Assembly (NCBI RefSeq): GCF_006381105.1
Contig: NZ_VDET01000008.1
Coordinates: 62,001 to 126,000, forward strand
Length of the DNA: 64,000 nt
Source of the DNA: Flavicella sediminum
GTDB taxonomy: Bacteria > Bacteroidota > Bacteroidia > Flavobacteriales > Flavobacteriaceae
Direction of reading: 5' to 3'
Shown here: positions 47,239 through 54,439 of the stretch, in pieces
Position numbering within the stretch: the stretch's first letter is position 1
Layout of the letters: each line of letters opens with the position of its first letter
The notes under the pieces: model-generated
Told to the model about the DNA's origin: nothing
Database searches by the model: none
The model's input: only the letters and a program-made list of their open reading frames with translations
Program-made: the position numbers and the translations under genes

Positions 47239-48207
47239 TTAAAAAGCATTAATAGGGTTCATGAAATTAACAACCTTAATATTTTTTGTGTATTCACTTG
47301 CTTGAAACTTCTGTTTTGTTTGAGTCACTATCAAATCGTGTTTTACTTCATCAAAATCATGAAAAGCTATTATAACTTCTCCTACGAGTTCAGTAGAAAT
47401 ATCTTTCGATAGTCCAATAAGTCTCATCAAGTCATCTTCTTCAAAATTATCTATGGTAGCTAGAATTAAAGATTTTTCTTTGTCATTATTTTTGTTGACT
47501 AATTTGATGGGTATAATACTTGAATTTAAATACTCAACAGGTAATATTTTTCCGTCATTTATTCTAGTTATTGGGTTAATATTTTGTCCTGTGTTAGGAT
47601 AATAGAAAGAGTAGTTGTATTTGTCACTTTTCGTTTTAATAAACTTCATTACTTCTAAAATAAAAACAACACGTTTATTATCTAGAATAAAAATCACTTT
47701 ATTGGTGTGAGTATCTAAGACCCTTGAGTTTGAAACAGAACTAATTAAATCATCATTACTTTCAGGGTTATTATTTAACCAAATTAATATTCCAATATCA
47801 TTAACAAATGAAGTTTGGAAACTGGAAATAACGTTGCTCTTGATTTCAGAGCCATCATAACACTCTAATGCAATAATCAAATCATCCATATATTCTTTGA
47901 ATTTTTGAGAAGAGCTATTAGGGTATTTTGATGTTTTGTATTTCGCAGAAATTAATATATTATTAAGTTGACCTGAAACTAAAGGATTTGTATAGGAATA
48001 TAAAAAATCTACACCGTGAGTTTTTCTCGGATTACCATTTTTATTTTTATGTGATTCGTTAAGGCAAGGGATATCAATACCCTTAGATAGATCATTCCAC
48101 CCCACAATTGTGAAAAATTTTTCTACAATATTCTCTCCATATTCCCCAATTTTTTTTGACCATTCTCCCATAAGCTTTTTTTTAGAATTTTCTATAAAAC
48201 TAATCAA
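47239..48207 (-). CDS. PD-(D/E)xK-like nuclease, GAPS4a-like, first gene of the cargo operon
   Basis: Predicted cytosolic nuclease of 322 aa. The N-terminal domain shows a restriction-endonuclease-like core: helix with Glu (GEWSKKIGEYGENIVEKFF, E25/E29), H64-G-V-D67 in KTHGVDFLYSY, and S87-A-K89 in NNILISAKYK, where the usual Glu before x-Lys is Ser. A helix follows with FKEYMDDLIIALECY. This layout is that of GAPS4a as I remember it. The C-terminal half (GILIWLNNN, HTNKVIFILDNKRVVFILEVMKFIK, LILATIDNFEEDDLMRLIGLSKDI) is alpha/beta and of unknown role. Met13 (48171) is a possible alternative start. It heads the three-gene operon and is preceded by a decayed copy of the rep 3' end. Confidence 0.7.
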   Translation of the reverse strand: MISFIENSKKKLMGEWSKKIGEYGENIVEKFFTIVGWNDLSKGIDIPCLNESHKNKNGNPRKTHGVDFLYSYTNPLVSGQLNNILISAKYKTSKYPNSSSQKFKEYMDDLIIALECYDGSEIKSNVISSFQTSFVNDIGILIWLNNNPESNDDLISSVSNSRVLDTHTNKVIFILDNKRVVFILEVMKFIKTKSDKYNYSFYYPNTGQNINPITRINDGKILPVEYLNSSIIPIKLVNKNNDKEKSLILATIDNFEEDDLMRLIGLSKDISTELVGEVIIAFHDFDEVKHDLIVTQTKQKFQASEYTKNIKVVNFMNPINAF

Positions 48208-48247
48208 TTTATCTTTAAGATGATAATGAAAAATTCACAGTAATAGA

Positions 48248-48408
48248 AATGGGACTAGAATATAGACCAAAGTGTCCCTTTGAATAATTAATAGATAAAA
48301 AAAGTTTGTTTTATCATCCAATCCCTTTATTAAGGACGTCTCTAGTGAGTTTTATTTTGTTTCAAGTAAAATACTATTAGTCTTAGATTACATTTTTACT
48401 ACGGTTGT
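48248..48408 (-). pseudogene. Decayed duplicate of the rep gene 3' end and its terminator
   Basis: This stretch aligns to 48471-48673 in the same orientation: the terminator arms (GGGAC/GTCCC here, GGCAC/GTGCC there), the following AATAATTAAT, and then about 100 bp of the rep coding end (shared blocks include TCTCTAGTGAGTTTT and CAAGTAAAATACTATTA). The frame is broken here by stops and shifts, and about 40 bp are missing. It carries no function as a gene. It marks a past recombination or tandem insertion between rep and the cargo operon. Confidence 0.75.
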
Positions 48409-48469
48409 CCTTTCGAGGTGAATAGGAGAGATATCCCTTATACACTTATCCCAAAATTTGTGGCATTAA

Positions 48470-48506
48470 AAAAGGCACCTAGTATATATAACAAAGTGCC
48501 TTTTTA
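48470..48506 (-). terminator. Terminator of the rep gene
   Basis: GGCAC (48474-48478) pairs with GTGCC (48496-48500) inside longer A-run and T-run arms, 32 nt after the rep stop. A diverged copy with compensating base changes lies at 48251-48278. Confidence 0.6.
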
Positions 48507-48537
48507 AATAATTAATGGGGGACAAAATTTATTAATA

Positions 48538-49503
48538 TTAATTTATATAATTATATACATTCAAAATATTAATTTTATCATCTAATTCCTTAACTAAGGA
48601 CTTCTCTAGTGAGTTTTTATTGGACTCAAGTAAAATACTATTAACTACATATTTCATTTTACTACGCTTACTCCTTGGGTTTTTGACATCAAAGGTTAAA
48701 TCTGAAATAGAATTAATAACCTTGTCATATCCAACATATGATAAACCACAGGATGCTAAATATTTTAAAACACCGTTGTATTCCTTCAATAAAAAAAGGG
48801 GTTCATTTAAGGATTCGAACTTCATAACTTTATCATATCCATTATCCCATTTTCCTAATAACATATTCCAAGTGTTTTTATTGTAAAGTGTTCTAACCTT
48901 GATTTTCCTTTTTTTTAGATGGTATTTTAAATTTCGTCTTAATCTTATCTCATACCTTATGATGTTTTTATTTCTGATTTCTTTTGAGAAAGTTCTATAA
49001 AGGTCTTTGTCTTTATTTTTAATCTCTTTGATTTTATCATAGAAAATTAAAGATTTAGAAGAATACTTAGTGAAAAATGTAACTGAGTCTTTATACCTAC
49101 AATATTCAAGTCTTGGATAGGATTTAAGGCATTCTATATATTTATGAATAGGATGTTCTAATTCTATATTTACACCAATGTCAACCCTAGTAAGTATTGC
49201 TTTTCTAAAATCTACTCCTAAATTATCCGATATTTCTTTAATCGCTTTCATAGTGCTTTCTCTATCTAATGCCTTAAGATTATTACCGAAATAGAATTTT
49301 GATAATGACCCTCTGAAATAAAACTTGTGAGGTATCTTATCCTCATTACATTTAATCCTAATAGAAAGATTAGACAAAGGGACTACAATTGTAAACCCTC
49401 TGTCATTCTTCCATTCCTTTCCCTCATCTGATTCCATTACATCTTTAATGGATGTAATGTCATCTTTACTTAAGTCCATATAACCACTTATTGTATCAAT
49501 CAT
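48538..49503 (-). CDS. Replication protein of the phage/plasmid gene II/X type
   Basis: Predicted replication initiator of 321 aa, very Lys/Ile/Asn-rich. It resembles the Bacteroidetes members of the filamentous-phage gene II/X replication family: it begins MIDTISGYMDL and shows ILTRVDIGVNIEL (about residues 104-116), KSLIFYDKIKEIKNK (about 148-162) and IIRYEIRLRRNLKYHLKKRK (about 178-197), the motif order of that group. Such proteins nick one strand to start rolling-circle replication, so the element may replicate after excision. Family call is from motif memory; a plasmid Rep of another type is the alternative. Confidence 0.65.
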   Translation of the reverse strand: MIDTISGYMDLSKDDITSIKDVMESDEGKEWKNDRGFTIVVPLSNLSIRIKCNEDKIPHKFYFRGSLSKFYFGNNLKALDRESTMKAIKEISDNLGVDFRKAILTRVDIGVNIELEHPIHKYIECLKSYPRLEYCRYKDSVTFFTKYSSKSLIFYDKIKEIKNKDKDLYRTFSKEIRNKNIIRYEIRLRRNLKYHLKKRKIKVRTLYNKNTWNMLLGKWDNGYDKVMKFESLNEPLFLLKEYNGVLKYLASCGLSYVGYDKVINSISDLTFDVKNPRSKRSKMKYVVNSILLESNKNSLEKSLVKELDDKINILNVYNYIN

Positions 49504-49548
49504 ATATTCTAATTGTTTCTTTGTTAAGGAAATTTGTTAAGCTTATTA

Positions 49549-50133
49549 TTATAAAGGTTTATGATGCTGGACTTTTTGAAATAAAGGTTTTTTAACTATG
49601 TATTCACTAATTATTTTTCTGTTTTTTTTAGGAATTAGTCTGTAAAGATTTATTTTTTCGTCATAAATTCTAATATCAATGTCTGATTCTCCCATATTTA
49701 TAGCCTCTTGAATGTCATAAAATAATATGATACCCTTGGCTTTTGTCTTTGTTAAAACTGTATATAAATGGTATTCATCTGTATGTCGTAACATTATCAG
49801 GTTTATGTATACAAAACTAATATTATTATCATTGATGTAATTTTCTAAATCATCACATTTAAGAATGTAATCTACAGTAGTAAAAGCTTCGACCCCCTCT
49901 ATAAGAGCTCTTTGGTCTGAAAGTAATTCTTCGAATAATCCACCTGATGTTTCTGCGATATCATCCTTATACACTAGTATTAAAGCTTTTTCGTTACTTT
50001 TTTCTGGATGTTCGATTTGGTGTTTTATTAAATTTCGACAAAATAATTCTCCATTATATCCATCTTCTGAGTGCACTCTTAAAATTGTTACTTCTTTAAT
50101 TCTGTTTAAAATTTTTCTTTCTAATTTCTTCAT
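49549..50133 (-). CDS. Hypothetical island protein
   Basis: Soluble protein of 194 aa, not recognised. It has an alternating strand/helix pattern (VTILRVHSEDGYNGELFC, KALILVYKDDIAETSGGLFEELL, NISFVYINLIMLRHTDEYHLYTVLTK, AKGIILFYDIQEAINM) like a Rossmann- or RecA-like alpha/beta fold, but no Walker A motif is visible. It starts 5 nt after the HTH gene and precedes rep by 45 nt, so a role in replication or its control is a reasonable guess only. Confidence 0.6.
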   Translation of the reverse strand: MKKLERKILNRIKEVTILRVHSEDGYNGELFCRNLIKHQIEHPEKSNEKALILVYKDDIAETSGGLFEELLSDQRALIEGVEAFTTVDYILKCDDLENYINDNNISFVYINLIMLRHTDEYHLYTVLTKTKAKGIILFYDIQEAINMGESDIDIRIYDEKINLYRLIPKKNRKIISEYIVKKPLFQKVQHHKPL

Positions 50134-50138
50134 AATTT

Positions 50139-50438
50139 CTAGTTTTTTAAGTTTATTAAAGTGTTGGATACAAGAGTGTCAACCTCATCATTAGTTTTGA
50201 TAGGATTACTCAGAATAAAGTTTTCTAAATCCCTCCGTTTGATAAAGATTAGTTTTCCTGAGGGTTTGGAATGGGGGAGTTGTTTGGAACCAACCAACTT
50301 TTGCATATAGGAAAGACTTACTCCTATTACAAATGCCGATTCTTTAATTGTGTAGATACGTTTCCGATAAAGATGACTTTTCTTTATCTCACGTTTGAGA
50401 GATTTTACCTCTTTTACTAATTCTTTGATCTTGACCAT
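50139..50438 (-). CDS. Helix-turn-helix protein, excisionase-like
   Basis: DNA-binding protein of 99 aa. A charged N-terminal helix is followed by a MerR-like winged HTH of the HTH_17/excisionase type: IYTIKESAFVIGVSLSYMQKLVGSKQLPHSKPSGKLIFIKRRDLENFI (residues about 28-76). Proteins of this kind are regularly found in Bacteroidetes integrative elements and act as excisionases or replication-gene activators. It is co-directional with the integrase and rep genes. Confidence 0.8.
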   Translation of the reverse strand: MVKIKELVKEVKSLKREIKKSHLYRKRIYTIKESAFVIGVSLSYMQKLVGSKQLPHSKPSGKLIFIKRRDLENFILSNPIKTNDEVDTLVSNTLINLKN

Positions 50439-50512
50439 ATTTAAAATATTTAAAATTAATATGGTGTAAATGTCTTAACTAATAGAGGTTTAGTCGATAA
50501 GTGGAAAGTGAG

Positions 50513-51220
50513 TTATAAGTGAGTACTTATTTCTTGAATGATTTTAAAAGTGATATCATCATTAGGTATCATTACTCTTTTATCTGCCAAAACAGAACTT
50601 AATTGTTTCTCTTTATAAGGGTTTTCTTTTTTGTTAATAAAGTGTGATGAAATAACCTTGTATTTGAAGTTTTGTGTCTCGTTATCTAAGATGTTGTTTT
50701 CGATTAATAAAGTGATTAAATGTGTTAACTGTATTTCGGTTCCTAACCATCGGATTTTACTATCCCAGTTAGTTTCGAAATGTGATTTAAATGTGTCTTC
50801 ATCTTCATTGATGAGTTTGTTATTTAATAACAAGGTATAGATTAGATTAATAATGTTTTCCTTGTTAATATTACTATTGAAAATGAATTGAGTATTACGG
50901 GTTTTAGTTCTTGAAGGATTGTTATTGTTTGTTTTAATCTTAGAGAGTCTAGTGTCAATAATTCTTTTTAATTTGATTAATCGAATCTTTATCTCCATGA
51001 ATTCACTAGTCATATTGTCTTCTGTCTCTAGAAGTAGATTGATGATATCATTACTATATCTTGAAAAATATTCTTCATAATAAAAGGAATCTTCAATTTG
51101 GTCTTCATATCCTCCATCATAAAAATCTTCTAACACTAAATAACTAAAATGTGTTTCAAAGTTGTGAATTATTTTGTCCTCAAAATTCTCAACCAATGTT
51201 TTTATCTCTTGTAGTTCCAT
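50513..51220 (-). CDS. Hypothetical protein next to the integrase
   Basis: Soluble protein of 235 aa, not recognised with certainty. The N-terminal half is helical and acidic (EDQIEDSFYYEEYFSRYSNDI), the C-terminal half (NINKENIINLIYTLLLNNKLI, WLGTEIQLTHLITLLIENNILD, KVISSHFINKKENPYKEKQLSSVLADKR) resembles the C-terminal domain seen in proteins beside Bacteroidetes integrases (RteC-like or related regulators). It begins 3 nt after the integrase stop, so it is in the integrase transcript. Function unknown. Confidence 0.6.
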   Translation of the reverse strand: MELQEIKTLVENFEDKIIHNFETHFSYLVLEDFYDGGYEDQIEDSFYYEEYFSRYSNDIINLLLETEDNMTSEFMEIKIRLIKLKRIIDTRLSKIKTNNNNPSRTKTRNTQFIFNSNINKENIINLIYTLLLNNKLINEDEDTFKSHFETNWDSKIRWLGTEIQLTHLITLLIENNILDNETQNFKYKVISSHFINKKENPYKEKQLSSVLADKRVMIPNDDITFKIIQEISTHL

Positions 51221-51223
51221 AAT

Positions 51224-52294
51224 CTAAAATTCTAAATTCAACATACTGTTTACTGCCCTTTGTTTTTCTTCATCAATTACCTTAGCATATACCTGTGTAC
51301 TTTTTATATCCTTGTGACCCATTAGTTTTGATACTGTGAATATATTAATTCCTGAACTAACTAATAAGGTTGCGAATGTATGTCGTGCACAATGAAAGTG
51401 TACCTTTTTGTCTATTTCTGCTAATTTAATAAGTTTTTTTATAGTTCTATTCATTGAACAGATATGTTCAGAAAGATTAAATACGGATTCCTTATTATGT
51501 TTTTGGTTTAATAATATATTATTACAAGTTTGGTTTAAGGGTATTCGAACAATGTTTTTTGTTTTTTTCTGTTTGAGTTGAATAGTGTTATCTTTTATAT
51601 CAGTCCATTTTAAAGCCTTAATATCTGAAGCCCTTAATCCACTATAACAACTGAATAAAAAAGCATTCTTTGATTCATTATCCCAAAAGGGAGTGTCATT
51701 TACTTTTTGAATTTCTTTTTTAGTCAAATAAACAATTTCGGTTTCTTCTTTTTTAGGTCTTTCTATATATCTCATAGGGTTTTCGACTATGATATTATCC
51801 TTAATAGCCTTATTGAGAGTTGCGTTTATTTTATTGATATAGGTTACAATAGAATTATTAGAAAGATTTTGTTCCTTTAAGTGAATAATAAAATTTTCAA
51901 TCCAATTTTTAGAGATATTTTCAAAGGTTAACCTTTTACCTTGAAACTCTACTAAATGTTTTAAGGTAGTGTCCCAAGTTGATTTAGTGTTTCCATCTTT
52001 AGTATTACCGAAATTCTCAAAGTATAGAATAAAATTGGCTTTTTGTAGTTGTCTTGATACCAAACCATTTTTTTTATTACCTAATTCGATTTCTAGTTTA
52101 GCCCTTACTGTTTCAACTATTCTATCTTTTTGTTTTTTTTCTTCTTTGGAGTCGGTAGGGTAGTAGGTTATATCTTTTACGGTTTCTCTTGCCCTTTTAC
52201 CGTCAGAGATATAATCTAGTTGTTTTTTATAAGGACGATTTTTTTTAGATAATGATTTATTACCAATGTACCTTATTCTTAAGTTTACTGACAT
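51224..52294 (-). CDS. Tyrosine recombinase (integrase) of the lysS island
   Basis: Site-specific recombinase of 356 aa. It has an N-terminal arm-binding domain (about residues 1-60), a SAM-like core-binding domain (TWDTTLKHLVEFQGKRLTFENISKNW) and a C-terminal catalytic domain with Arg (SCYSGLRASDIKAL), His-x-x-Arg (FHCARHTFATLL), His (LMGHKDIKSTQVY) and the Tyr in QVYAKV. The frame is open to 52414, but the ATG at 52294 (MSVNLRIRYI) gives the family N-terminus, and the lysS terminator lies inside the longer frame. Its position directly beside the lysS tail fits an integrase adjacent to its attachment site. Confidence 0.92.
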   Translation of the reverse strand: MSVNLRIRYIGNKSLSKKNRPYKKQLDYISDGKRARETVKDITYYPTDSKEEKKQKDRIVETVRAKLEIELGNKKNGLVSRQLQKANFILYFENFGNTKDGNTKSTWDTTLKHLVEFQGKRLTFENISKNWIENFIIHLKEQNLSNNSIVTYINKINATLNKAIKDNIIVENPMRYIERPKKEETEIVYLTKKEIQKVNDTPFWDNESKNAFLFSCYSGLRASDIKALKWTDIKDNTIQLKQKKTKNIVRIPLNQTCNNILLNQKHNKESVFNLSEHICSMNRTIKKLIKLAEIDKKVHFHCARHTFATLLVSSGINIFTVSKLMGHKDIKSTQVYAKVIDEEKQRAVNSMLNLEF

Positions 52295-52341
52295 ATCATT
52301 TTGTTTTAGTGTTCTAAATTTAATAGATAATAACGACTCAA

Positions 52342-52357
52342 GTGACAGATAAGTGAC
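52342..52357. repeat. Paired GTGAC repeat at the integrase end, possible arm site
   Basis: GTGACAGATAAGTGAC, 14 of 16 bases identical to 43328-43343. The overlapping CAGATAA (52346-52352) recurs inverted as TTATCTG at 52371-52377 and 52381-52387. These short repeats upstream of the integrase are the kind of sites bound by integrase arms or an excisionase. Confidence 0.5.
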
Positions 52358-52390
52358 ACTATTTAGTATGTTATCTGCTATTATCTGCAA

Positions 52391-52419
52391 CAAAAATAGG
52401 TTGCCGAGTGGCAACCTAT
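52391..52419 (-). terminator. Terminator of the restored lysS, supplied by the island
   Basis: A 10-bp perfect stem (ATAGGTTGCC, 52396-52405 with 52410-52419), 4-nt loop, then five T on the minus strand. It lies 59 nt after the lysS stop and replaces the original terminator at 42985-43020. Confidence 0.85.
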
Positions 52420-52477
52420 GATGAGTATAAACTAGGTACTTAATAAGTACTAAGTTATAATGATATGATAATTGGAA

Positions 52478-54175
52478 CTAAACCAACTCTACAAATAAAC
52501 CTTCTTCTGTTTTATTTACAGATGCCAAATTGTTCTTAGTCAGTCCTTTAATGGTTTTGTCCCATTTTTTATTTGATAATCCTGATTTGGTTTTTAAATC
52601 CGATAACCCGATTTTCTCAGCTTTTTCTATAATTGCCAATACAGATTTCTCTTCCTCATTCAATTCAACTGTTGAAGCTTTTTTCTCTGGTCTCATTTGA
52701 GGGAAGAACAATACTTCTTGAATTGATTGATTGTTGGTTAAATACATGATCAAACGGTCCATTCCAATTCCTAAACCAGATGTAGGTGGCATTCCGTATT
52801 CTAAGGCTCGTAAGAAATCTTCATCAATAAAGTTTGATGCTTCGTCATCACCTCTTTCTGCTAGTTTCAATTGCGCTTCAAAACGTTCTCTTTGATCTAT
52901 TGGATCATTCAACTCAGAATAGGCGTTGGCAACTTCTTTACCACAAATCATTAACTCAAAACGCTCTGTTAATTCAGGATTGTCCCTATGTTCTTTACAT
53001 AAGGGAGACATTTCTTTCGGATAGTCGGTAATAAAGGTTGGTTGAATGTAATTTCCTTCACATTTTTCTCCAAACATTTCATCAATCAACTTTCCTTTCC
53101 CCATGGTATTGTCAACTTCAATACCCATCTCTATGGCCGCAGCTCTTAATTCATCTTCATTTTTACCGGTAATATCAAAACCTGTAAAATGTTTGATAGA
53201 ATCTGCCATGGTAATTCTTGCAAATGGCGCTTTAAAGCTAACTTCATGTTCTCCAAAAACAACATCTGTAGTTCCGTTCACTGCTAGTGCACAATGCTCT
53301 AACAAGTTTTCGGTAAATTCCATCATCCAGTTGTAATCTTTATAAGCCACATATATTTCCATGGCCGTAAACTCTGGGTTGTGCGTTCTGTCCATACCTT
53401 CGTTACGAAAGTTTTTAGAAAACTCGTACACCCCATCAAAACCACCAACAATTAATCGTTTTAAATACAATTCATTGGCAATACGCATATACAACGGAAT
53501 GTCTAATGAATTGTGATGTGTGATAAACGGTCTTGCTGATGCACCCCCTGCAATAGGTTGCAAAACTGGCGTTTCTACCTCAAAATATCCAGCTTCGTTA
53601 AAGAAATTTCGCATGGCGTTGAATAACTTTGTACGCTTTACAAATACTTCTTTTACATGTGGGTTCACTACTAAATCGGCGTAACGCTGACGGTAGCGCA
53701 ATTCAGGATCGTTAAATTCATCGTATGTTTTTCCTTCGGCATCCGTTTTTGGTAAAGGCAAAGGTTTTAAAGCTTTACTCAATAATTTAAAAGTGCTTAC
53801 TTTTACTGAAATTTCACCTACTTGTGTTTTAAATAACACACCTTCAATTCCAACAAAATCTCCTAAGTCCAATAATTTTTTAAAAACATCATTGTACAAA
53901 GTTTTGTCTTCATCCGGACAAATTTCATCTCTATTTAAATAGATTTGAATTCTTCCTTCCGCATCTTGTATTTCTGCAAAGGAAGCTTTTCCTTGAATCT
54001 TCTTTCGCATTAAACGTCCAGCAAGAACAACTTTTTTCCCTTCTACATAATTTTCCTTAATCTGTTTAGAATAAATATCTACAGGAAATAAATCCGCAGG
54101 ATAAGGGTTGATTCCCAAAGCTCTTAATTTGTCAAGCTTTTCTCTTCTTACAATTTCTTGTTCTGATAATTGCAT
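52478..54175 (-). CDS. lysS: Lysyl-tRNA synthetase, class II, with an island-supplied C-terminus
   Basis: Charges tRNA-Lys in the cytosol; 565 aa. An N-terminal OB-fold anticodon-binding domain (VVLAGRLMRKKIQGKASFAEIQDAEGRIQIYL) is followed by the class II core: motif 2 FRNEGMDRTHNPEF and motif 3 GLGIGMDRLIMYL. The last about 70 residues after QMRPEKK form a flavobacterial C-terminal extension. The mobile element inserted at the codons for that junction; the last 231 bp are probably the element's own copy, so the gene is a chimera that keeps the full frame. On the minus strand a TATCTTTG -7 box lies at 54213-54220, about 38 nt before the ATG. Confidence 0.96.
   Translation of the reverse strand: MQLSEQEIVRREKLDKLRALGINPYPADLFPVDIYSKQIKENYVEGKKVVLAGRLMRKKIQGKASFAEIQDAEGRIQIYLNRDEICPDEDKTLYNDVFKKLLDLGDFVGIEGVLFKTQVGEISVKVSTFKLLSKALKPLPLPKTDAEGKTYDEFNDPELRYRQRYADLVVNPHVKEVFVKRTKLFNAMRNFFNEAGYFEVETPVLQPIAGGASARPFITHHNSLDIPLYMRIANELYLKRLIVGGFDGVYEFSKNFRNEGMDRTHNPEFTAMEIYVAYKDYNWMMEFTENLLEHCALAVNGTTDVVFGEHEVSFKAPFARITMADSIKHFTGFDITGKNEDELRAAAIEMGIEVDNTMGKGKLIDEMFGEKCEGNYIQPTFITDYPKEMSPLCKEHRDNPELTERFELMICGKEVANAYSELNDPIDQRERFEAQLKLAERGDDEASNFIDEDFLRALEYGMPPTSGLGIGMDRLIMYLTNNQSIQEVLFFPQMRPEKKASTVELNEEEKSVLAIIEKAEKIGLSDLKTKSGLSNKKWDKTIKGLTKNNLASVNKTEEGLFVELV
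52689..52708 (-). repeat. Attachment-site core, copy inside intact lysS
   Basis: The same 20 bp as at 43247-43266. It codes for part of the FFPQMRP junction just before the C-terminal extension of LysS. Confidence 0.8.
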
Positions 54176-54310
54176 GGTTCGTTTTATTTAAGATAATGAA
54201 TTTTATAGCTTGCAAAGATACCGAATGAAAAGTGAATTAGAAATAATAAAAGCCAAACTTTCTATGCACCAATTTAATAGCTATTTATTCTGGTTTTGAT
54301 AGTTAATAAT

Positions 54311-54342
54311 TTTTGCTAAACGTTGTAATTTGCCTATATTTG
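54311..54342 (+). promoter_or_regulatory. Perfect Bacteroidetes promoter with no gene downstream
   Basis: TTTTG (54311-54315), exactly 19 nt, TATATTTG (54335-54342). It is the best promoter match in the window and points to a non-coding stretch that ends in a terminator. Confidence 0.8.
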
Positions 54343-54346
54343 CCAT

Positions 54347-54433
54347 GTGTTGTTTTGATGCTTTTAGAAAAAAGCATCGTGGTTTTTGTTGAAACCAGTG
54401 GAAAGCTTCCCTAAATAGGGTTGCTTTTTTTTT
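54347..54433 (+). ncRNA. Candidate free-standing small RNA
   Basis: Starting a few nt after the promoter, about 87 nt hold three successive hairpins: GATGCTTTT with AAAAGCATC (54357-54378), TGGTTT with AAACCA (54380-54397), and AAAGC..CCCT with AGGG..GCTTT (54402-54427), ending in nine T. No coding frame fits. The size and architecture are those of a trans-acting sRNA; the flavobacterial Flavo-1 RNA is one family to test. It lies between divergent lysS and the DUF456 gene's 3' end. Confidence 0.7.
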
Positions 54434-54439
54434 GTCTTA

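Larger units (their letters stand above)
43247..52708. mobile_element. Integrated mobile element in the 3' end of lysS
   Basis: An element of about 9.44 kb (repeat to repeat). Its ends are a 20-bp exact direct repeat at 43247-43266 and 52689-52708 within the duplicated lysS tail. From the integrase end: tyrosine recombinase, unknown protein, excisionase-like HTH protein, unknown protein, gene II/X-like replication protein, then a three-gene cargo operon, a long hairpin and two unknown proteins. All genes are on the minus strand. No conjugation, mobilisation, capsid or packaging gene was recognised, so it moves either by integrase-mediated excision with a helper, or through its Rep as an integrated plasmid or filamentous-phage-related element (inference). 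Coding regions look more AT-rich than the flanks. Confidence 0.85.

Noticed and set aside
52295-52414. Longer N-terminus of the integrase
   Set aside because: It would place the lysS terminator and the arm-like repeats inside the coding region; the family starts at MSVNLRIRYI.
43247-52708. Integrative conjugative element or complete prophage
   Set aside because: No relaxase, T4SS, VirB4/TraG-type ATPase, capsid, tail or terminase gene could be recognised.
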